Below are positions 44,475-53,223 of a DNA stretch of 64,000 nucleotides, in pieces (the stretch's first letter is position 1; every line of letters begins with the position of its first letter). Source of the stretch: Lutibacter sp. B1 (GTDB lineage Bacteria; Bacteroidota; Bacteroidia; Flavobacteriales; Flavobacteriaceae); NCBI RefSeq assembly GCF_012524075.1, contig NZ_JAAZUI010000009.1:1-64000 (forward strand). Reading direction: 5' to 3'. The notes under the pieces were generated by a model. The model saw nothing but the letters and a program-made list of their open reading frames with translations, was not told the origin of the DNA and made no database searches. A program made the position numbers and the translations under genes.

Positions 44475-47400
44475 ATGAGTATTCTAAATACAGTTTTGAA
44501 GGCATTTGTTGGAGATAAAAAGAAAAAAGACTTAAAACTACTACAACCAATTGTTACAAAAGTAACTACTTTCGAGAAAGAAATAGCTAATCTTACAAAT
44601 GATCAATTAAGAGATAAAACCAATTATTTTAAACAACAAATAGCTGAAGCCACAAGTGAATTTACTAGTAAAATTAAAGAACTAGAAGAAGAAGCACATG
44701 AAGCTAATATTGATAGAAAAGAAGAAATATATGCTGAAATAGACAATTTAGAGGATGAATCTTATGAAGTTTCAGAAAAAAAATTACTTGAAATAATGCC
44801 TGAAGCATTTGCTGTAATTAAAGAAACCGCCAAACGTTTTACCGAAAATGAAACTATTACTGTAACTGCAACCCCATTCGATCGTGAACTGTCAGCAATA
44901 AGAGAAAACATTTCTTTAGATAATGAAAAAGCTATTTGGGCAAATACTTGGGATGCACAAGGAAAAGAAGTTACTTGGGATATGATTCATTACGATGTTC
45001 AGCTGATTGGTGGTGCTGTATTACATCAAGGTAAAATAGCAGAAATGATGACTGGTGAAGGTAAAACATTGGTTTCTACATTACCGGTTTATTTAAATGC
45101 ACTTACAGGAAAAGGAGTTCATGTTGTAACAGTTAACGATTATTTGGCAAAACGTGATGCTGCCTGGATGGGACCAATTTTTGAATTTCATGGACTAAGT
45201 ATTGATTGCATCGATCACCACCAACCAAATTCCGATGCACGTAGAAAAGCCTATAATGCTGATATCACTTATGGTACTAACAACGAATTTGGGTTTGATT
45301 ATTTACGCGATAATATGGCGCACTCTCCAAACGATTTAGTACAACGCCCTCACAACTATGCCATAGTTGATGAGGTTGACTCGGTTTTAATTGATGATGC
45401 TCGTACACCGTTAATTATATCAGGAGCAACAGCAAATGCAGATCGCCATGAATTTAACGAATTGAAGCCAAGTGTAGATAAAATAGTTTCAATTCAACGT
45501 AATTACCTTACCGGAGTATTGGCTGAAGCAAAAAAATTGATAAGTGAAGGTGACACTAAAGAAGGAGGTTTTTTATTACTTCGTGTTTTTAGAGGATTGC
45601 CTAAAAGTAAAGCTTTAATCAAATACTTAAGTCAGGAAGGCGTTAAACAGATTTTGCAAAAAACGGAGAATTATTACATGCAAGACAACAACCGTGAAAT
45701 GCCAAAAATTGATGAAGAATTATATTTTGTTATCGACGAAAAGAATAACTCTATTGAGTTAACCGATAAAGGAATTACATTTTTATCCGGTGATGGTGGC
45801 GACGAAAATTTCTTTATTCTACCAGATTTAAGTACTGAAATTGGACAAATTGAAAAAGAATTTGAATCTCCGGAAGAAATAGCAAATAAAAAAGAAGAAC
45901 TATATCGTGAATTCAGTATTAAAAGCGAACGAATTCACACAATGAATCAACTGTTAAAAGCATATACATTATTTGAAAAAGATATTGAATATGTGATAAT
46001 GGATGATAAAGTGAAAATAGTTGATGAACAAACCGGACGTATTATGGAAGGGCGTCGTTATTCAGATGGTTTACATCAAGCAATTGAGGCGAAAGAAAAT
46101 GTAAAAATTGAAGATGCTACACAAACTTACGCAACAGTTACCCTTCAAAATTATTTCAGAATGTATCGAAAACTATCCGGTATGACTGGTACTGCTATTA
46201 CTGAAGCTGGTGAGTTTTGGGATATTTATAAATTAGATGTTGTTGAAATTCCTACAAACAAACCATTAATACGAGATGACAGGCAAGATTTAGTTTTTAA
46301 AACCAAACGTGAAAAATACAATGCCGTTATTGAAGAAATTGATGCGTTAGTAAATCAAGGTCGCCCTGTTTTAGTAGGTACAACATCTGTAGAAATTTCT
46401 GAATTATTAAGCAGAATGCTTGGCATCAGAAAAATTAAACACAATGTGTTAAATGCTAAATTACATAAAAAAGAAGCCGATATTGTTGCTGAAGCAGGAC
46501 ATGCCGGTATAGTTACCATTGCAACAAACATGGCTGGTCGTGGTACTGATATTAAATTATCTGATGAGGTTAAAAAAGCAGGAGGTTTGGCCATTATTGG
46601 TACTGAACGACACGATTCAAGACGTGTAGACCGTCAGTTACGTGGACGTGCAGGACGTCAAGGAGATCCAGGTTCTTCACAATTCTATGTATCATTAGAA
46701 GATAATTTAATGCGTTTATTTGGTTCTGAAAGAATTGCCAAAATGATGGACAGAATGGGCTTACAAGAAGGTGAAGTTATTCAACATTCTATGATTACAA
46801 AATCTATTGAAAGAGCACAACGCAAAGTAGAAGAAAACAACTTTGGTGTACGTAAACGTTTATTAGAATATGATGATGTTATGAACTCTCAACGTGAAGT
46901 TGTTTACAAACGTAGAAGACATGCGTTATATGGTGAGCGTTTACAAGTAGACATTGTAAATATGGTTTATGATACTTGTAATTCATTAATAAGAGAAAAT
47001 AAAATTACAAATGATTATAATAACTTTGAATTTGAACTAATTCGCTTTTCATCAACAAGTTCTCCTTTTAATGAAGAAGAATTTAAATCTCTTTCTGAAC
47101 AAGAACTAACCGATCAGCTTTTTGATGTTGTTTACAAGCATTATAAAGAAAAATTAGAACGAAGCGCAAAAGCAGCATATCCGGTAATAAAAGATGTTTA
47201 TGAAAACCAAGGTGATAAATACGAACGAATTGTTGTTCCTTTTACCGATGGCACAAAAGAGTTAAAAGTTATAACAAACTTAAAAGAAGCTTACGAATCT
47301 GAAGGAAAAGAACTTGTAACAGATTTTGAAAAAAATATTACTTTAGCAATTATTGATGATACTTGGAAAGATCATTTACGTCAAATGGACGAATTAAAAC

Positions 47401-47816
47401 AATCTGTTCAAAATGCTACTTATGAGCAAAAAGATCCGTTATTAATTTACAAATTTGAATCTTTTGAATTGTTTAATTCTATGCTTGACAAAGTAAATAA
47501 AGAAGTTTTATCTTTCTTATTTAAAGGTGAATTACCTTCTCAAGATGCTAAACAAGTTTCGCAAGCAAGAGAACAAAAACGTGAAAAAGTTCAACTAAGT
47601 AAAGAAGAATATCATAGTCCAACAGAAGGTACTCAGACAAATCAAACCCAGCAACCACAAGTTATTGAGACTATTGTACGTACTGAACGTAAAATCGGTA
47701 GAAATGAGCATGTAACAATTAAAAATGTAATGACTGGAGAAAATAAATCTTTAAAATATAAACAAGCCATTCCGCTTATTCAAAAAGGAGATTGGGTTTT
47801 AACCGAAGATAGTTAA
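44475..47816 (+). CDS. secA: Preprotein translocase ATPase SecA
   Basis: Motor ATPase that pushes unfolded preproteins through SecYEG. 1113 residues, longer than the 901 of E. coli, as usual in Bacteroidota where extra sequence is inserted in the motor region. Walker A is GEGKT (residues 194-198 in [14 protein letters not shown]); the DEAD-type motif is [21 protein letters not shown]; motif VI is [16 protein letters not shown]. The preprotein cross-linking and helical wing domains follow. The C-terminus ([19 protein letters not shown]) lacks the Cys-rich zinc finger that binds SecB in Proteobacteria. Monocistronic, with a strong terminator. Confidence 0.97.
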   Translation: MSILNTVLKAFVGDKKKKDLKLLQPIVTKVTTFEKEIANLTNDQLRDKTNYFKQQIAEATSEFTSKIKELEEEAHEANIDRKEEIYAEIDNLEDESYEVSEKKLLEIMPEAFAVIKETAKRFTENETITVTATPFDRELSAIRENISLDNEKAIWANTWDAQGKEVTWDMIHYDVQLIGGAVLHQGKIAEMMTGEGKTLVSTLPVYLNALTGKGVHVVTVNDYLAKRDAAWMGPIFEFHGLSIDCIDHHQPNSDARRKAYNADITYGTNNEFGFDYLRDNMAHSPNDLVQRPHNYAIVDEVDSVLIDDARTPLIISGATANADRHEFNELKPSVDKIVSIQRNYLTGVLAEAKKLISEGDTKEGGFLLLRVFRGLPKSKALIKYLSQEGVKQILQKTENYYMQDNNREMPKIDEELYFVIDEKNNSIELTDKGITFLSGDGGDENFFILPDLSTEIGQIEKEFESPEEIANKKEELYREFSIKSERIHTMNQLLKAYTLFEKDIEYVIMDDKVKIVDEQTGRIMEGRRYSDGLHQAIEAKENVKIEDATQTYATVTLQNYFRMYRKLSGMTGTAITEAGEFWDIYKLDVVEIPTNKPLIRDDRQDLVFKTKREKYNAVIEEIDALVNQGRPVLVGTTSVEISELLSRMLGIRKIKHNVLNAKLHKKEADIVAEAGHAGIVTIATNMAGRGTDIKLSDEVKKAGGLAIIGTERHDSRRVDRQLRGRAGRQGDPGSSQFYVSLEDNLMRLFGSERIAKMMDRMGLQEGEVIQHSMITKSIERAQRKVEENNFGVRKRLLEYDDVMNSQREVVYKRRRHALYGERLQVDIVNMVYDTCNSLIRENKITNDYNNFEFELIRFSSTSSPFNEEEFKSLSEQELTDQLFDVVYKHYKEKLERSAKAAYPVIKDVYENQGDKYERIVVPFTDGTKELKVITNLKEAYESEGKELVTDFEKNITLAIIDDTWKDHLRQMDELKQSVQNATYEQKDPLLIYKFESFELFNSMLDKVNKEVLSFLFKGELPSQDAKQVSQAREQKREKVQLSKEEYHSPTEGTQTNQTQQPQVIETIVRTERKIGRNEHVTIKNVMTGENKSLKYKQAIPLIQKGDWVLTEDS

Positions 47817-47820
47817 AATA

Positions 47821-47850
47821 AAAAAGGCTCAATTTAAATTGAGCCTTTTT
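47821..47850. terminator. Bidirectional intrinsic terminator of secA and the ppk2 genes
   Basis: Perfect palindrome with arms AAAAAGGCTCAATTT and AAATTGAGCCTTTTT. It is 4 bases after the secA stop and 2 bases after the ppk2 stop on the other strand. Confidence 0.9.
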
Positions 47851-47852
47851 TA

Positions 47853-48641
47853 TTAAACTTCCTTATTTTTATCGTAAGGAATACTTTTTAAAATATGATT
47901 TATAACAGCCACTCTTGCATAGGTTTTTCTGTTGGCTTTTATAATTTTCCATGGTACAGGTCCATCTTTTGTTTTTTCAAACATTTTATTTTTATACTCC
48001 GTATAAACATCCCATAATTCTTGAGCTCTTTCATCAACAGGAGTCATTTTCCATTGTTTAAGAGGATTCTTTTTTATTTCCTCAAAACGCTTTTGTTGTT
48101 CTCTTTTTGAAATTGACATATAAATTTTAACCAATCGTATTCCTGATTCGGTAATCATACGTTCAAAATTATTGATCTGGTTCATAAAAACCTCATATTC
48201 TTCTTGAGTACAAAACCCCATAACAGGTTCAACAACAGATCTGTTATACCAACTCCTATCAAAAAAAACAATTTCCCCTGCTTTAGGAAACTGATTTACA
48301 TAACGCTGAAAATACCATTGCGTTTGCTCATCAACTGTAGGTTTTGGCAAAGCTACAATTCTATAATGTCGTGGATTTATTCGTTCGGTTATTCTTCTTA
48401 TAGCACCACCTTTACCTGCAGCATCTCTGCCTTCAAAAATTATGATAACTTTTTCTTTTTCTTCTATAGCCCAAGATTGAAGTCTAACCAATTCAACTTG
48501 TAATTTTTTTAACCGTTTTTCATACTTTACGTATCTTAAAGCTTTTTCTAAATTATAAGGTTCTTTTGACAAAATTGCTGTTAAACCTTTATTTGTGTTT
48601 AGTAAATCGACATCTGCTTGAGTTAACTTAAATTTCTCCAT
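47853..48641 (-). CDS. ppk2: Polyphosphate kinase 2 (second of a tandem pair)
   Basis: 262-residue class I-type PPK2, using polyphosphate to phosphorylate nucleotides (or the reverse). Walker A is FEGRDAAGKGGAIRR; the lid/Walker B stretch is IVFFDRSWYNRSVVEPVMGF; RFEEIKKNPLKQWKMTPVD follows. It starts 2 bases after the first ppk2 copy. It differs from that copy mainly at the N-terminus and in the lid (HYRIVALPKPTVDEQTQWY against MRLVALTKPTEVERGQWY). Last gene of the run that begins with ccoG. Confidence 0.94.
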   Translation of the reverse strand: MEKFKLTQADVDLLNTNKGLTAILSKEPYNLEKALRYVKYEKRLKKLQVELVRLQSWAIEEKEKVIIIFEGRDAAGKGGAIRRITERINPRHYRIVALPKPTVDEQTQWYFQRYVNQFPKAGEIVFFDRSWYNRSVVEPVMGFCTQEEYEVFMNQINNFERMITESGIRLVKIYMSISKREQQKRFEEIKKNPLKQWKMTPVDERAQELWDVYTEYKNKMFEKTKDGPVPWKIIKANRKTYARVAVINHILKSIPYDKNKEV

Positions 48642-48643
48642 AA

Positions 48644-49501
48644 TTAATCAATTTGGTTAGATGAACGATAATACCTTGTTATAATATTTGGATCAGGGAA
48701 TAATGTAGTTAATGATTCTTTTTTTCCATCATAATCAAATTGAGATAAAACATACCTTATACACTCTAAACGAGCCATTTTTTTATCGTTAGCTTTTACT
48801 GTAATCCAAGGGCTGTAACTGGTATGTGTTCTACTGAACATTTGTTCTTTATAATGCGAATATGCATCCCATAATTCCTGACCTCTTTTATCAACAGGGC
48901 TAAACTTCCAGCGCTTTAATGGCGTTGCCAATCTTGAATTAAATCGTGCTAATTGCTCTGATTTAGAAATTGAAAACCAAAATTTAATTAAAACAGCTCC
49001 ATCTTCATACAACATGTGTTCAAATTCGGATACTTGAACCATAAATTGTTCATATTGAACATCATTACAAAATCCCATAACAGGTTCAACAACTGCCCTA
49101 TTGTACCAACTTCTATCAAAAAAAACAATTTCTCCAGGGTTGGGTAATTTTCTAATATAACGTCTAAAATACCATTGGCCACGTTCAACTTCAGTAGGCT
49201 TAGTTAATGCTACTAAACGCATTGATCGAGGGTTTAAATGCTCTGTAAACCTTCTGATATTACCTCCTTTACCGGCGGCATCTCTTCCTTCAAAAATTAT
49301 GATTACGCGCTTTTTATTTTTTGAAATCCATTGCTGTAGTTTTACAAGTTCAATTTGTAATTTTCTTAGCTCTTCATCGTAAAATAAGCGCTTTTTAACT
49401 TTATCTATATTAATATTTTTCTGCTTAATAATTTGCAAAAGTTCTTCATTTGAAGATGCTTTTTCAAAGTCTTCAGCAGTTAATTTTGGAGTTTCTTCCA
49501 T
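48644..49501 (-). CDS. ppk2: Polyphosphate kinase 2 (first of a tandem pair)
   Basis: 285-residue PPK2. Walker A FEGRDAAGKGGNIRRF, Walker B region IVFFDRSWYNRAVVEPVMGF, then LKRWKFSPVDKRGQELWDAYSHYK. Longer than the second copy at both ends (C-terminal FPDPNIITRYYRSSNQID). It begins 2 bases after the SafE-like gene of the cbb3 accessory set, so it is probably transcribed with it. Whether the two copies work on ADP or GDP, or form a mixed complex, is not visible. Confidence 0.94.
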   Translation of the reverse strand: MEETPKLTAEDFEKASSNEELLQIIKQKNINIDKVKKRLFYDEELRKLQIELVKLQQWISKNKKRVIIIFEGRDAAGKGGNIRRFTEHLNPRSMRLVALTKPTEVERGQWYFRRYIRKLPNPGEIVFFDRSWYNRAVVEPVMGFCNDVQYEQFMVQVSEFEHMLYEDGAVLIKFWFSISKSEQLARFNSRLATPLKRWKFSPVDKRGQELWDAYSHYKEQMFSRTHTSYSPWITVKANDKKMARLECIRYVLSQFDYDGKKESLTTLFPDPNIITRYYRSSNQID

Positions 49502-49503
49502 AA

Positions 49504-50226
49504 TTAATCGTTCTTTTCAACTGTTATACAATTAGTAGGATTATTCGATATTTGTAATTTTGCATCGGATGGCGAAATATAAGGAATTCCTAAACCTAAT
49601 CCTCGCAAAATAAATAATAATCCTATTATAACCACAAAAACAGGTATTATTTTTTGAATTCTTGTGCGAAAAGATAAATTTACAAAATTTCCTAAAACAA
49701 CTGCTGCACTCATCATTGGAACAGTTCCTAACCCAAATAAAGCCATATATAAAGCTCCAAGGGAAGCACTTCCTGTTGATATTGAGCCTATTAATGCCAT
49801 ATAAACCAAACCACAAGGTAAAAATCCGTTAAAAAAACCAATTGAAAATAATGCTTTGTTTGACCTTTTAGTTAAGTAAAAACCTAATTTTGTTTTAACC
49901 TTTGAAATTAATTTGTACAGTGGTTTTGAAAAATTGTATTTATTAAAAATTGATACCGGGATTATGACTAAAAGGATCATAACAAATCCCATCAAAATGG
50001 ATAAACGTTGCTGAAAACCAGCCAAATAAAGTCCTTTCCCTATAAATCCAAACAACAAACCGATAAGCGAATAGCTTATCAATCTTCCTAAATGATATAA
50101 AAAAATTTGAAATAACGATCTGGCTTTGGTTGACCTGTCAACAGGTAATACAAATGCTATTGGTCCACACATACCAAAACAATGAAAACTTCCAGCCAAT
50201 CCCAAAACTAATGCTGTCCAAAGCAT
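49504..50226 (-). CDS. Sulfite exporter TauE/SafE-like membrane protein of the cbb3 cluster
   Basis: 240-residue membrane protein with about six hydrophobic helices. The N-terminal AGSFHCFGMCGPIAFVL (residues 11-27) carries the HCxGMCG motif, a likely metal site; GFFNGFLPCGLVYMALIG in the middle has a second Cys. In cbb3 gene sets of Bacteroidota such a protein (the CcoS-linked SafE/UrvB-type family) lies behind fixH and is thought to help copper delivery. It is 11 bases after fixH and 2 bases before ppk2. Confidence 0.88.
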   Translation of the reverse strand: MLWTALVLGLAGSFHCFGMCGPIAFVLPVDRSTKARSLFQIFLYHLGRLISYSLIGLLFGFIGKGLYLAGFQQRLSILMGFVMILLVIIPVSIFNKYNFSKPLYKLISKVKTKLGFYLTKRSNKALFSIGFFNGFLPCGLVYMALIGSISTGSASLGALYMALFGLGTVPMMSAAVVLGNFVNLSFRTRIQKIIPVFVVIIGLLFILRGLGLGIPYISPSDAKLQISNNPTNCITVEKND

Positions 50227-50237
50227 AATTATAACAA

Positions 50238-50690
50238 CTAATACGTTAATTTTTCTTTGTAAAGATACGAAGTGTTATTTGCAGTCCAATCAATTTTTAC
50301 ATCCCATCTTCCAGACACTAAATTTTCATCTTTAATTAAAAACTCGTTTTTTTGCAGATCAATTGGAAATTTAAAATCTATTTTATCATTTGACATTCTT
50401 TGAAAAAAAATAGTTCCTTTAATTGTCGAAGCATCAAATTCGGACGGAAAAACAATTAACAACCCCTCATCAACTTTTTTTAAACTAATGTTTTCTTTCA
50501 ATTCTGCAGCTTTATTAAGTTTATTAATTTCTTGCTGATAGTTTAACTCGTCTTTATAATATTCTTCCGATACCAAATGATGATCGTACTCGGGCATAAA
50601 AGTTACTCTATAAACAAAAGACAGTATAAATATTATAAAAGCAACAATTGATACTATGATTCCTGTTGGCCAACTTATTTTAAATTTCAT
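50238..50690 (-). CDS. FixH family protein (CcoH-like)
   Basis: 150 residues: one N-terminal membrane helix (residues 5-30, WPTGIIVSIVAFIIFILSFVYR) and a periplasmic beta domain. The conserved start of the soluble part is HHLVSEEYYKDELNYQQEINK, and the end VSGRWDVKIDWTANN is typical of FixH. It assists assembly of cbb3 oxidase. Directly adjacent (0 bases) to ccoG. Confidence 0.9.
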   Translation of the reverse strand: MKFKISWPTGIIVSIVAFIIFILSFVYRVTFMPEYDHHLVSEEYYKDELNYQQEINKLNKAAELKENISLKKVDEGLLIVFPSEFDASTIKGTIFFQRMSNDKIDFKFPIDLQKNEFLIKDENLVSGRWDVKIDWTANNTSYLYKEKLTY

Positions 50691-52106
50691 CTAATTTATT
50701 TTTATAGGTCCTGTAAAATTGGTTGATGTTGTTTCGATTAATTTTTCATTCGAATAAACACCAATTTTAACTTTTTCTTTAGACGAATTTAAATCTTTTT
50801 TATTTATCTCAATAAATAAAGTACCTTCTTGTAATCCTTGTTTTTTAATACTTGTATTCCCTCCCATCATTTGTATATTTCCTGCATGTGAGATCAACTT
50901 AAGTTCTACATTACTAAAATCATTAGTAGTTTTATTTATCAATTTAAATGTATATACATTTTTAACTGTAGTTTCAGTAGTTTGAAATGTTTGTCCCGGT
51001 AACCTTAATACAGTTGCTTCCACATCATTTCTCAAAAATAACATTACAACTAAAACTGTTGCTAAAATGGTTAAAATAACTGAATAAGCAATCAAACGTG
51101 GCGTAAATTTAAATTTCTCTTTCTTTTCAATATTATCTTCAGATGCATAACGTATCAACCCTTTATCAAAACCGGTTTTGTCCATTACCTCATCACAAGC
51201 ATCTATACAAGCTGTACAATTAATACATTCTAATTGCGTACCATTTCTAATATCAATTCCTGTTGGGCATACTTGCACACATTGCTTACAGTCTATACAA
51301 TCTCCATGCCCTAGCTCTTCTCTATTTTCTCCTTTTCGTAATTTTTTTCTGCCATTATCTCCTTCTCCTCTAACAAAATCATAAGCTACATTGATAGATT
51401 TATTATCGAGTAATACACCTTGTAATCTTCCATACGGACAAACAATTATACATACTTGTTCTCTAAACCAAGCAAATATAAAATAGAATACTCCTGTAAA
51501 AGCTAAAAGATAAATTAAAGTTTGTAAATGCTTTAAAGGACCTTCAGTTATATATTGTAAAACAATATCGGAACCAATTAAGTAAGCTAAAAATACGTTT
51601 GCAATTATAAATGAAATGATAAAAAATACTGTCCATTTTAACAATCTCTTTCTAATTTTTTCGGCATTCCATTCTTGTTTATCTAACTTTATTTGTTTAG
51701 CTCTGTCACCTTCAATTAAATACTCTACCTTTCTAAAAACCATTTCCATAAATATGGTTTGAGGACACACCCAACCACAAAATATTCTCCCAAAAACTAC
51801 CGTAAAAAGTATCACAAAAACTACACTCAAAAGCATTGAAATTACCAATAAATGAAAATCTTGAGGCCAAAAAGGAAAACCAAAAATGTGAAATTTTCTT
51901 TCTATTACATTAAATAACAAAAATTGATTTCCTTTTATTTTTATAAATGGAGCTAGAATTAGAAAAGCCAATAAAAACCAACTTACAATTGTTCTATATT
52001 TATAGTAAATACCTTTTGGTTTTTTTGGAAAAATAAACTTTCTTTTACCACTTTCATCTATAGTTCCAATAGAATCTCTAAAAATTTCTTTGTCTTGTTG
52101 TCCCAT
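50691..52106 (-). CDS. ccoG: Cytochrome c oxidase accessory protein CcoG (FixG)
   Basis: 471-residue membrane ferredoxin. Membrane helices lie near residues 40-60, 90-115, 165-185 and 195-215, with FCGWVCPQTIFME and CIIVCPYGRLQG between. The two 4Fe-4S motifs are in CIDCKQCVQVCPTG and CINCTACIDACD (about 265-305). A further helix (around 345) and a periplasmic Ig-like domain close the protein. CcoG is needed for copper handling in cbb3 assembly. First gene of the accessory set; a long hairpin separates it from ccoP. Confidence 0.96.
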   Translation of the reverse strand: MGQQDKEIFRDSIGTIDESGKRKFIFPKKPKGIYYKYRTIVSWFLLAFLILAPFIKIKGNQFLLFNVIERKFHIFGFPFWPQDFHLLVISMLLSVVFVILFTVVFGRIFCGWVCPQTIFMEMVFRKVEYLIEGDRAKQIKLDKQEWNAEKIRKRLLKWTVFFIISFIIANVFLAYLIGSDIVLQYITEGPLKHLQTLIYLLAFTGVFYFIFAWFREQVCIIVCPYGRLQGVLLDNKSINVAYDFVRGEGDNGRKKLRKGENREELGHGDCIDCKQCVQVCPTGIDIRNGTQLECINCTACIDACDEVMDKTGFDKGLIRYASEDNIEKKEKFKFTPRLIAYSVILTILATVLVVMLFLRNDVEATVLRLPGQTFQTTETTVKNVYTFKLINKTTNDFSNVELKLISHAGNIQMMGGNTSIKKQGLQEGTLFIEINKKDLNSSKEKVKIGVYSNEKLIETTSTNFTGPIKIN

Positions 52107-52243
52107 ATTACTTTAAAGGCTGTTCTTTATTTTTTATTTTGCTAATTTATAGTTAATTGCTCAACAAATACGATACAAAAGTCACATAATTTAAAGTTAA
52201 AAATAAATATAAGTTGTTAAACGCATTTCAGTAGTTACTTAAA

Positions 52244-52313
52244 ATAAAAAAAGAATGAGGAGAAAAAGTTAATATCATTTAAAAAATTAAATATCAACTA
52301 TTTACCCTCACTC
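52244..52313 (-). terminator. Long imperfect hairpin with T run, probable terminator of the ccoS-NO-Q-P unit
   Basis: Left arm from 52253 (GAATGAGG...AGTTAATATCATTTAA) pairs imperfectly with a right arm ending at 52313 (TTAAATATCAACT...CCTCACTC). On the minus strand the hairpin is followed by TTCTTTTTTTATTTT. The gap 52107-52373 otherwise holds AT-rich sequence with no exact -7 box for ccoG. Confidence 0.5.
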
Positions 52314-52373
52314 GTTTGACTACTAACTAAAAAAATCAAAAACATAGCTCTCAAAAAAGCTAATTTTTTAATA

Positions 52374-53027
52374 TTATTCTTTAGGCCAAATTATATCACC
52401 TTCAGGTGCTTTTGGATTAGCAGGTGTAGAACCTTGCATTGAAATAATATAACTGGCTAATTGAATTCTCTCTTCTCTGCTTATTGTACTTTCCCAGGCT
52501 ATCATTCCTTTACCTGGTCTTCCTCCTTTTGTAATTACAGTATAAATATCTTTTACCCCTCCATTTTCACCATTTATCCAAGTATTATCTGTTAAGTTTG
52601 GTCCAATACTTCCACCTAAATCTGCTAAATGACAAGCAGTACAAGTTTTTGTATTGAATAACTCTTTACCTTTAGCTATATTTTCATCATCAGTCAAAGC
52701 AACAATATTTGAATCATCAAATAATTCCGGATGCTCTTTTTTATACTGTTCAATAGCTGCTTTACCTTCAGCTACTTCTGTAGCATATTCTTTAGCTTGA
52801 CTGTATTTTTCTGAATTAAAAAATACTTGTGTATAATAAAATATGCTAATTGCTATTGTAATATAAAAACCTGCTAACCACCATGGAGGTAAAACATTAT
52901 CTAATTCTTTTATGCCATCATAATCATGATCAAGCATTATATCTTCTTCGTTTTCAATTTCTTTGGCTTTGGTCATAGATTTTAAAAATCTTTTCCAACC
53001 TGATATCTTTTCTGAATTTTTATTCAT
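52374..53027 (-). CDS. ccoP: cbb3-type cytochrome c oxidase subunit III, one-haem CcoP
   Basis: 217 residues from the ATG at 53025-53027, which overlaps the end of ccoQ by 8 bases (ATGAATAA). A longer frame reaching 53060 would run deep into ccoQ and is rejected. A cytoplasmic N-terminus with YDGIKELDNVLPPWWLAGFY leads into one membrane helix (about 50-68). There is a single cytochrome c domain with one haem motif, CTACH (residues 129-133), and the Met ligand in GKGMIAW. Proteobacterial CcoP has two haems, so this is the short form found in Bacteroidota. Confidence 0.94.
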   Translation of the reverse strand: MNKNSEKISGWKRFLKSMTKAKEIENEEDIMLDHDYDGIKELDNVLPPWWLAGFYITIAISIFYYTQVFFNSEKYSQAKEYATEVAEGKAAIEQYKKEHPELFDDSNIVALTDDENIAKGKELFNTKTCTACHLADLGGSIGPNLTDNTWINGENGGVKDIYTVITKGGRPGKGMIAWESTISREERIQLASYIISMQGSTPANPKAPEGDIIWPKE

Positions 53028-53217
53028 GGCTAATTTCTTTAATATTGTTATCGTTATCAAGAGGCAATTGACTTATTTCTTCAATTCTTTGTTTAGGTAA
53101 CCTTAAAACAAACACAAACATTGTTACAAATACTACAAAGAAAAGTACTAATGAAATGATAGGATAGATTTCTACACCGTCAATACCTTCTAAATTATGT
53201 TTTATAAATTTTAACAT
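53020..53217 (-). CDS. ccoQ: CcoQ-like small subunit of cbb3 oxidase
   Basis: 65 residues with one hydrophobic helix (YPIISLVLFFVVFVTMFVFVL, about residues 18-38) and an acidic soluble tail. Its place between ccoNO and ccoP, with a 6-base gap and an 8-base overlap, is the main support for the name; such small proteins share little sequence. It would stabilise the complex. Confidence 0.85.
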   Translation of the reverse strand: MLKFIKHNLEGIDGVEIYPIISLVLFFVVFVTMFVFVLRLPKQRIEEISQLPLDNDNNIKEISHE

Positions 53218-53223
53218 GATAAA

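Noticed and set aside
53028-53060. 11-codon extension of CcoP
   Set aside because: It would lengthen the overlap with ccoQ to 41 bases; the ATGAATAA overlap is the usual coupling.
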